DNA of 15,081 bases from Janthinobacterium sp. GTDB lineage: Bacteria; Pseudomonadota; Gammaproteobacteria; Burkholderiales; Burkholderiaceae_D. Where the stretch lies: contig DMYQ01000340.1 of assembly GCA_003482555.1 (NCBI GenBank), positions 38,418 through 53,498 on the forward strand. Reading direction: 5' to 3'. Made by a program: the position numbers and the translations under genes. Shown here in pieces: positions 6,889 through 11,657 of this stretch (position 1 is its first letter; each line of letters starts with the position of its first letter). The notes beneath the pieces are model-generated. The model saw only the letters and a program-made list of their open reading frames with translations. It was not told the DNA's origin and ran no database searches.

Positions 6889-7770
6889 ATGACGCCAGTC
6901 GATTATCGCGGCCTCGCCGCCCTCGACGCCGTGATCGGACACGGCAGCTTCGACCGGGCCGCCGCCGCGCTGGCCATCAGTCAACCGGCCGTGTCGCAGC
7001 GCATCCGCACGCTGGAAAACATGGCCGGCGTCCCGCTGATGGTGCGCAGTCAGCCACCGCTGGCGACCGCGGCCGGGCAGCGCCTGATCGCCCACTACCG
7101 CCAGGTGAAACTGCTGGAGGCGGCGCTCGACACCCCCGCCGGTGCGGGCACGCGCTTGCCCGAGCTGGCCATCGCCGTCAACGCCGACAGCGCGGCGACC
7201 TGGTTGCCGGCCGCCTTGGCGCCCCTGCTGACGCCGCCCGCCTGCCTGCTCGATATCCGCATCGACGACCAGGATCACACGCTGAGCCAATTGCGCGAGG
7301 GGCGCGTGTTCGCCTGCGTGACGAGCGAAACGGCGCTGGTGGCCGGCACCACGGCCACGGCGCTGGGCGCCATGCGCTATGTGTGCGCGGCCGCGCCGGC
7401 CTTCGCCGCGCGCTGGTTCAGCGACGGCTTCACGGCCGCCGCCGTACTCCAGGCGCCGGCCCTGATCTTCGACCGCCGCGACGCGCTGCACGCGCGCTAC
7501 CTGCAACGGCGCCTGGGCATGGCGGCGGCCTATCCCCACCACTTGCTGGGTTCATCGGAAGGTTTCGTGCGTTTTATCGAAGCGGGGCACGCCTACGGCA
7601 TGGTGCCGCTGCTGCAGGTGGCGGCCGCGCTGACGGCCGGCACCCTGGTCGACTTGACGCCCGGCGACGGCCTCGACGTGCCGTTGATGTGGCATGCCTG
7701 GGATATTCAAACGCCGCTCACGCGCGCGCTGTCGGAACACGTGATCGCGGCCGCGCGCGCCAGCCTGTAA
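6889..7770 (+). CDS. argP: LysR-type regulator of ArgP/IciA type
   Basis: A 293-residue LysR-family activator. The N-terminal winged helix-turn-helix (residues 4-65) contains GHGSFDRAAAALAISQPAVS and RIRTLENMAGVPLMVR, then a linker ending YRQVKLLEAAL, which is characteristic of ArgP/LysG rather than other LysR groups. The remainder is the effector-binding domain, expected to sense lysine or arginine. The ATG at 6889 has AGAAG a few bases upstream. It is divergently paired with the exporter gene, which it most likely controls. It is not the malonate regulator MdcR: it is 1.9 kb and four genes away from mdcH and its DNA-binding domain is ArgP-like. Confidence 0.85.
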   Translation: MTPVDYRGLAALDAVIGHGSFDRAAAALAISQPAVSQRIRTLENMAGVPLMVRSQPPLATAAGQRLIAHYRQVKLLEAALDTPAGAGTRLPELAIAVNADSAATWLPAALAPLLTPPACLLDIRIDDQDHTLSQLREGRVFACVTSETALVAGTTATALGAMRYVCAAAPAFAARWFSDGFTAAAVLQAPALIFDRRDALHARYLQRRLGMAAAYPHHLLGSSEGFVRFIEAGHAYGMVPLLQVAAALTAGTLVDLTPGDGLDVPLMWHAWDIQTPLTRALSEHVIAAARASL

Positions 7771-7776
7771 GGCAAG

Positions 7777-7791
7777 GGCGGTTTGGCCGCC
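7777..7791. terminator. Short hairpin between convergent genes
   Basis: GGCGG (7777-7781), loop TTTGG, CCGCC (7787-7791) lies in the 27-bp gap between the convergent argP and secreted-protein stops. The stem has only five pairs and no T-run follows, so this is a weak candidate for a shared terminator. Confidence 0.25.
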
Positions 7792-7797
7792 AGTCAA

Positions 7798-8316
7798 TCA
7801 GCCTTGCGCGTTGCCCGTTCGTCCTTCGATCACCGTTCTCGGCCACAACATGGCCACGGAATTGCCGCGCGTGCCGCTTTTGATACGCACCACCCTGTTG
7901 ACGGGGACGCCATCGACCTTGGCGTTGATGCGATAGGTGCCGGCCCGGGGAAAATTGACCAGCATGATGGGCGCGTCGCAGGTCGTTTGCATGATCGAAT
8001 TGCCGCGCGCATCGGCGATACCGACATCGACGCTGGCCAGATAATCGCCAGTATTCTCGGCAAAAGTCAGCATTAATTGATAGCGCGAGGCATTGCGTTT
8101 CATTTGCGCCGCCTCGGTGGAACCGATGCCGCCACACACATAGCTGATGCCGTTTTCCGTCGTCGGCGACAAGCCCATGGCCGGGGTCGAGGTCGCGTAG
8201 GAAGGGTTCGAGTTCCTTGCCTTGCTGTTGGTATCGTCGCTATAGTTCGGTGTCTGCGCCAGCGCCGACGCGCACGCGAGACTGCAAGCCATCAAAAATC
8301 CATATGTCGTTTTCAT
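7798..8316 (-). CDS. Small secreted protein, carboxypeptidase-regulatory-like
   Basis: A 172-residue exported protein. Residues 1-20 are a signal peptide (KTT, hydrophobic core, then ASALA) with likely cleavage before Gln21. A Ser/Thr/Asn-rich linker runs to about residue 55, followed by a compact domain from ISYVCGGIG (58-65). The domain contains YQLMLTFAENTGDYLASVDV, IADARGNSIM and FPRAGTYRINAKVDG, the pattern of small beta-sandwich 'carboxypeptidase regulatory-like' proteins common in Oxalobacteraceae (recognised by resemblance). Two cysteines, Cys61 and Cys113, could form a disulfide. AGGAG (complement of 8326-8330) precedes the ATG by 9 bases. Probably periplasmic; role unknown. C11 and C15 do not form a convincing lipobox. 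Confidence 0.75.
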   Translation of the reverse strand: MKTTYGFLMACSLACASALAQTPNYSDDTNSKARNSNPSYATSTPAMGLSPTTENGISYVCGGIGSTEAAQMKRNASRYQLMLTFAENTGDYLASVDVGIADARGNSIMQTTCDAPIMLVNFPRAGTYRINAKVDGVPVNRVVRIKSGTRGNSVAMLWPRTVIEGRTGNAQG

Positions 8317-8726
8317 GGTTCTGTACTCCTACACAATTGAACACCAGCGTACTGATGACACTGGACCGCGCATGCCAACTTCCCGGCTGGTACGCAATCC
8401 CGCGAAGTGACAAGCTAGATAGGGTTGGAGTCGAAGCCGCGGCCGCGGTTCCATTCCCGGGCCGCGACATGCGCCATATGTGGGCGCGGGAATGCGCGAG
8501 TTCAGGATTGGGGATACAGCAATGTGGGCTACGACCCGTGGAACGTGGCGGTGTGCCGAAATAAGCTTGAGGCGAGGCGGGAACGGGACGCCCGATCTGG
8601 CGTTGCCGCCCGAGGCGGTGGCGGCGACGCGCGGATACGCCCCGTGGTCGATGATCCTGGCGCTGCGACACCCCGGGATCGTCGACGGCGGTGCGCAGCC
8701 GGATGGCTGGCGCACCGCAAGCCTTG
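8317..8726. other. 410-bp gene-free stretch with inverted repeats
   Basis: No reading frame here on either strand looks like a protein; the long open frames are GC-driven. The right end holds the candidate phasin 3' stem-loop. The left end holds the ribosome site and presumably the promoter of the secreted-protein gene, although no convincing -35/-10 pair was found. At 8452-8494 an inverted repeat, CATTCCCG (8452-8459) with CGGGAATG (8487-8494), encloses a smaller one, ACAT (8467-8470) with ATGT (8478-8481). At 8439-8450 there is a perfect GC-rich palindrome CCGCGGCCGCGG (position approximate to a base or two). No tRNA or known RNA family was recognised. Confidence 0.5.
8691..8715 (-). terminator. 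Stem-loop after phasin stop
   Basis: GTGCGCAGCC (8691-8700) pairs with GGCTGGCGCAC (8705-8715) with one bulged G and a 4-base loop, giving a ten-pair stem. It starts 11 bases after the phasin stop on the minus strand. No T-run follows, so it is either an imperfect terminator or a transcript-stabilising hairpin. Confidence 0.45.
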
Positions 8727-9410
8727 TTACTCCTTGCGGGAGCTGGCGCCCGGTTTGTTGGCGCTCTGTTGTTGTTGCGCGGCGGCGCTGTGCGCCGCGC
8801 TGCCTTGCTGCGCGGCGTTTTGCATGCTGGCGCCCTGCCCTTCGCGGCTGTCCATGCCTTGACTGCCCTGGCCGCTGGCGCTTTGCATACTTTCGCTGCC
8901 ACGCATTTGATTGCCACGCACGTCACGATGTTGCGCGCCGTCGTTGAAACGCTCAAATGGATCGCTGAACTTTTTCATCGCATCTTGCTGCTTGCTCACG
9001 GATTTTTCCGTTTCCTCGGTGGCGACGCGTGCCACTTCTTCGGCCAGGGCCTTGGCCGTGCGGCTCGTTTCCGACACATGTTCCTCGGCTACTTTTGCCA
9101 GGTCGACTTGGGTGTCGGCGGCCAGGCGGGAAATGTGCTGTTGATAGGCACGGATTTTTCCGGCGGCCGGTTGCGCACGCGATGCGGACAGATTTAACAG
9201 ATCGAGTGGTTCGCGCGCGGTCATGAGGTCGTGACTGGCGGTGGTGCTTTCTTCCAGCATGGTTTGGGCCAACTGGATGTTCAGATCGGTAAATTGTTGA
9301 ACCGAGCGGAACAGTGATTTGGACAAATCGTTAAAAAAGGACAGCTGCGCATCCATGTGCGTTTTGGCAGCGGGGGTGACGGAGTTTGCATTATGGGAGA
9401 ATGGGAACAT
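8727..9410 (-). CDS. Phasin family protein
   Basis: A 227-residue amphipathic protein of the phasin type, which coats polyhydroxyalkanoate granules in the cytoplasm. Residues 20-145 are almost entirely predicted helix, without cysteine: AQLSFFNDLSKSLFRSVQQF, NIQLAQTMLEES and VAEEHVSETSRTAKALAEEV match the Phasin_2-type pattern. From about 155 the protein becomes a disordered Gln/Ser/Gly/Ala-rich tail of about 70 residues with a polyglutamine run (212-215), reminiscent of the long tails of some phasins. The ATG at 9410 has GAGG (complement of 9416-9419) upstream. No PHA synthase or PhaR gene is adjacent, so the granule role is inferred from the family. Confidence 0.8.
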   Translation of the reverse strand: MFPFSHNANSVTPAAKTHMDAQLSFFNDLSKSLFRSVQQFTDLNIQLAQTMLEESTTASHDLMTAREPLDLLNLSASRAQPAAGKIRAYQQHISRLAADTQVDLAKVAEEHVSETSRTAKALAEEVARVATEETEKSVSKQQDAMKKFSDPFERFNDGAQHRDVRGNQMRGSESMQSASGQGSQGMDSREGQGASMQNAAQQGSAAHSAAAQQQQSANKPGASSRKE

Positions 9411-9588
9411 AAACGCCTCAAAAAAATGTCGATGGATGGATGGGTTTTATAGCAATACCGTGGGGAAGACACTGCGACCGATGCCGCCGAACGTCGCCCC
9501 GGCACAGCATATGCGCGGTGAAAACAGCGCCGTGAACGACGCGTCTGCAACACGAGACACAAGACTACGTTAGCTCACCGGGCATGGC

Positions 9589-9602
9589 ATGATCTTGATC
9601 AA
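9589..9602. promoter_or_regulatory. FNR/Anr-like site upstream of phasin
   Basis: ATGAT-CTTG-ATCAA differs at one position from the FNR/Anr consensus TTGAT-N4-ATCAA. It lies about 180 bp before the phasin start. If a class-II FNR promoter used it, transcription would begin near 9554 on the minus strand; TAGTCT (complement of 9562-9567) sits where a weak -10 would be. Oxygen-linked control of a storage-granule gene is plausible, but one site match is weak evidence. Confidence 0.35.
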
Positions 9603-9697
9603 ATGTGTGCGAGAAGCGGAGGATGCGGCCAGTGACCACCAAGGCGGAACGTGAGCCAGCGCAGAAAATGGCGTCGAGGAAATTACCATCAAGAATG

Positions 9698-9730
9698 AAA
9701 ACGCGGGGCTGGCCCGCTGGCCGGCGCCCC
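9698..9730 (-). terminator. Candidate rho-independent terminator for the VOC genes
   Basis: On the minus strand GGGGC-N3-GGCC, loop AGCG, GGCC-A-GCCCC (9730 to 9705) is followed by GCG and TTTT (complement of 9698-9701). It lies 28 bp after the VOC stop at 9758, the right place to end the fosX-VOC transcript. A run of nine C (9727-9735) overlaps its outer arm. Confidence 0.5.
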
Positions 9731-9757
9731 CCCCCGAAGCCCGGACGGACCCGCGCG

Positions 9758-10123
9758 CTATTGCGGCGCGTGGCAGACCGCTTCGACGTTATGTCCATCC
9801 GGCCCGATCACAAAGGCCCCGTAATAGTCGGGGTGATATTTTTCGCGTATTCCCGGCGCGCCATTGTCGGTGCCGCCGGCCGCCAGGGCGGCGACATGAA
9901 ACGCCCTGACCTGCTCCCGGTTTTCGGCGACGAAGGCGATGTGCATGGGGGCCGCCGCGCTTCCCTTGGAAAACCAGAGCTCCGGCTTTTGCCCTTTTCC
10001 GTAACCGGCGTTACCGTTGAATTCCATCACCAGCGTAATGCCGAGCGGCGCGAGCGCCGCGGAAAAAAAGCGTTTCGCCGCATCGTAATCGCTCAAAGCA
10101 AAACCAATGTGATCGATAATCAT
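9758..10123 (-). CDS. VOC family (glyoxalase-like) protein
   Basis: A 121-residue vicinal-oxygen-chelate fold protein of the size expected for a two-module beta-alpha-beta-beta-beta monomer. It has IDHIGFALSDYDAAKRFF at the N-terminus, MHIAFVAENREQV in the middle and a C-terminal GPDGHNVEAVCHAP. Expected metal ligands are His5, His61 and Glu114. It resembles the common bacterial 'glyoxalase/bleomycin resistance-like' group; the substrate is unknown. The ATG at 10123 is chosen over an in-frame upstream start because AGGAGG (complement of 10129-10134) lies 5 bases before it and homology begins exactly there. It follows the fosX-like gene by 86 bp on the same strand, possibly co-transcribed. Confidence 0.85.
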   Translation of the reverse strand: MIIDHIGFALSDYDAAKRFFSAALAPLGITLVMEFNGNAGYGKGQKPELWFSKGSAAAPMHIAFVAENREQVRAFHVAALAAGGTDNGAPGIREKYHPDYYGAFVIGPDGHNVEAVCHAPQ

Positions 10124-10209
10124 TTCATCCTCCTGTGGTTTAAAAAAACATCCGCTGCCAAAAATTCGATACGTCATCAGTTGCGAAGGCGCTCTCACAA
10201 ACCTGGTGA

Positions 10210-10665
10210 TCAAACAAGGCCGGGCCGGCCATTCGCGTGCATCGCCACGCCAGTCGGGGCGGCGCTTGCGTAGTGCTGCAAACGTTGGGTCAGCGTTCCA
10301 CTGTGAAGTTCAAACAGGTGATTATCAAAGTCGTGGAAATACAGCGATAGCCCTTCGCCTTCGACGCGCGGTCGCGGCGGCCTCAGTTCCACGCCAAGCG
10401 CGCGCAAGCGCCGTTCCGCTTCGGCCAGATCGCCTTCCACCACCTTGAAAGCCGTGTGGCCGTAGCCGCGTTCGGGCGATGGACTACCTTGCATGACCGC
10501 GATCCAGATCCCGCCCAGCAGAAAAAACCGCTCCGGCGACAGGGAAAAGGTAGCGTCCCCGCTGTCGTAGACGAGGCGCGCGCCCAGTCCCTCGCAAAAG
10601 AACCTGGTCGCCCGATCCAGATCGCGCACGATAAAAGTGATGTGGCTGATGCCCTCGATGTTCAT
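10210..10665 (-). CDS. fosX: FosX-type fosfomycin hydrolase homologue
   Basis: A 151-residue VOC enzyme very close in pattern to Listeria FosX, which opens the fosfomycin epoxide with water using Mn2+. Metal ligands line up at His8 (GISHIT), His70 (YGHTAF) and Glu119 (NHLFELHSGTL). Glu45 in FSLSPERFF corresponds to the catalytic base Glu44 of FosX, the residue that separates FosX hydrolases from FosA/FosB thiol transferases. GVELRPPRPRVEGEG and LYFHDFDNHLFE match closely. The ATG at 10665 has GGAG 5 bases upstream; a TTG at 10680 is less likely. The C-terminus runs about 18 residues past the usual FosX end. Comparison is from memory of the family. Whether it confers resistance is untested, since environmental homologues can be weakly active. 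Confidence 0.82.
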   Translation of the reverse strand: MNIEGISHITFIVRDLDRATRFFCEGLGARLVYDSGDATFSLSPERFFLLGGIWIAVMQGSPSPERGYGHTAFKVVEGDLAEAERRLRALGVELRPPRPRVEGEGLSLYFHDFDNHLFELHSGTLTQRLQHYASAAPTGVAMHANGRPGLV

Positions 10666-10705
10666 GCCGGCTCCGTGCAAAAACCCATGGCCGAGTGTAA
10701 ATGAG

Positions 10706-10734
10706 AAAATATTACATGTAAATTAATATTTCAA
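10706..10734 (-). promoter_or_regulatory. Candidate fosX sigma-70 promoter with spacer palindrome
   Basis: On the minus strand TTGAAA (10734-10729) and TATTTT (10711-10706) are separated by 17 bp. This predicts a start near 10699 and a leader of about 34 bases. The spacer contains the perfect 10-bp palindrome TTACATGTAA (10712-10721), a possible repressor site. Confidence 0.5.
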
Positions 10735-10767
10735 TTTTAGATAATCAATAAACCCATGAAGTAAACA

Positions 10768-10857
10768 ATGAATATGTGCAACTTCAAACACCGCAGCTTG
10801 GCAACGGTAGTTTTCCTTTCTCTAGTGGCAATCGGATCGGCGGCGCAAGCGCAATGA
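10768..10857 (+). pseudogene. Signal-peptide-only frame (remnant or tiny secreted peptide)
   Basis: Starting at ATG 10768 a 29-residue frame reads as a textbook Sec signal peptide: basic N-region (CNFKHRS), hydrophobic core LATVVFLSLVAIG and cleavage motif AQA-Q, then TGA at 10855. Nothing longer follows in frame. Skipping one base at the stop gives 23 further plausible residues (ESLREQPLNSW and on) to a TAA near 10924. In the original frame, past a second TGA (10867-10869), the sequence is open into the DinB gene. It is therefore most likely the 5' stump of a decayed secreted-protein gene, possibly by a one-base insertion. A functional small peptide or chance cannot be excluded. No good ribosome site is seen. 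An opposing minus-strand frame (10737-11018) also has a hydrophobic stretch but nothing recognisable. Confidence 0.4.
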
Positions 10858-11053
10858 AAGCCTTCGTGAACAGCCACTGAACTCGTGGCCGGGCGCAGCG
10901 CAGAGTTACGGCTCGACAGCCAGCTAAGCCCGATCGCGGCAACGACAGAGGTCGCCGCAGCGAGCAAGAAATATTCACTCGTTTGCACCACGATTTTGCA
11001 AGAATATTTCATTTTCACCGCGCTAGAATTCCCTTTTACATCAAGGAGGGAAA

Positions 11054-11560
11054 ATGTCGTCTAGCGATTTCATGGGCACCATGCTTGCCTACCGCGCGTG
11101 GGCCAACCGGGAACTGTTTGCCGTCCTGGAGGCCCTGCCCGAGGACGTCGATGCCACGCTCCGTCACACGATGGTGCGCGTCTTGAACCATGTTTATGTG
11201 GTCGACCGGATCTTCCAGGCCCACCTGCAAGGCGTGCCGCACGGCTACACCGCGCTCAATACCGCAGCCACACCGGAGCTCGGGCGGCTCAGTCTGGATG
11301 TCGGGGAGATCGATGAATGGTATGCACGCTACGCCTCCGCCATCGATGCTCCGGCGCTGGCGGAAACGCTGGAGTTCCGCTTTATCGATGGCGCCCCCGG
11401 CCGGATGACGCGCGCCGAGATCCTGTTCCATGTCGTCAATCACGGCAGCTATCACCGGGGTGCGGTCGGCGCCATGCTGACCCAGGTACGCGGCAACCCG
11501 CCCAAGGACGTCATCACCAATTTTCTGTTGGCGCACGCGCGCAAGGCAGCAAGCTTGTAA
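11054..11560 (+). CDS. DinB/YfiT-like family metalloprotein
   Basis: A 168-residue four-helix-bundle protein of the DinB superfamily. A likely metal-binding histidine triad is visible: His46 in VLNHVYVVDRIF, and His130 and His134 in LFHVVNHGSYHRG. The N-terminal MLAYRAWANRELFAVLEAL helix and the FLLAHARK end are also typical. Members include thiol-dependent S-transferases (bacillithiol or mycothiol type) and many proteins of unknown role; despite the name they are unrelated to DNA polymerase IV. The start is supported by a near-perfect AAGGAGG (11043-11049). Divergent from fosX: both families can act on electrophiles or antibiotics, but a joint role is only a guess. Followed by a strong terminator. 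Confidence 0.85.
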   Translation: MSSSDFMGTMLAYRAWANRELFAVLEALPEDVDATLRHTMVRVLNHVYVVDRIFQAHLQGVPHGYTALNTAATPELGRLSLDVGEIDEWYARYASAIDAPALAETLEFRFIDGAPGRMTRAEILFHVVNHGSYHRGAVGAMLTQVRGNPPKDVITNFLLAHARKAASL

Positions 11561-11590
11561 GCGCTGGCAATGCCGGCGCCAGCAAGACGC

Positions 11591-11629
11591 GGGGCCGGAC
11601 GGAAACTCTCGTTTCCTTCCGGCCCCGTT
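11591..11629 (+). terminator. Strong rho-independent terminator after the DinB gene
   Basis: GGGGCCGGA (11591-11599) and GGAAAC (11601-11606), a TCTC loop, then GTTTCC (11611-11616) and TCCGGCCCC (11618-11626), with a single C/T mismatch, followed by GTTT. Fifteen pairs make it stable. It sits between convergent genes and may also help end the minus-strand NYN transcript, though the T-run on that side is poor. Confidence 0.75.
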
Positions 11630-11657
11630 TGGCATCGGCTTGTCGAAGGTGTGACGC

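Larger units (their letters stand above)
9411..9757. other. 347-bp intergenic region upstream of phasin
   Basis: No gene is supported here. On the minus strand it contains, from right to left, the candidate terminator of the VOC gene pair (9698-9730), an FNR-like site (9589-9602), and a TATAAA (complement of 9446-9451) that could be a phasin -10, although no good -35 is seen. A 14-bp run of GATG-type tetranucleotides (9431-9444) lies in the presumed phasin leader. Nothing else was recognised. Confidence 0.5.
10666..11053. other. 388-bp AT-rich divergent spacer between fosX and the DinB gene
   Basis: This spacer is clearly richer in A and T than its surroundings, above all 10700-10770 and 10970-11040. 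It contains the fosX promoter, the signal-peptide-only frame and the leader of the DinB gene. TAGAAT (11024-11029) is a possible -10 for the DinB gene, but no matching -35 was found. No intact gene of normal length was recognised. Confidence 0.5.

Noticed and set aside
6889..7770. LysR regulator as MdcR, the malonate operon activator
   Set aside because: Its DNA-binding domain is ArgP-like, it is divergently paired with an argO-type exporter, and it is four genes away from mdcH.
8240..8956. A 238-codon minus-strand frame across the phasin tail and the gene-free stretch
   Set aside because: No family resemblance, overlaps two supported genes in another frame, and its composition is typical of GC-driven open frames.
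9431..9444. GATG tetranucleotide run as a phase-variation tract
   Set aside because: Only about three and a half units and located in a leader, not in a coding frame or between clear promoter elements; too short to claim.
9727..9735. Run of nine C as a contingency (slippage) site
   Set aside because: It lies outside any gene next to a candidate terminator, so length change would have no coding effect.
10737..11018. A 93-codon minus-strand frame (GTG start) opposite the signal-peptide-only frame
   Set aside because: It has one hydrophobic stretch but no convincing ribosome site, no recognised domain and no sign of coding bias; left as an alternative only.
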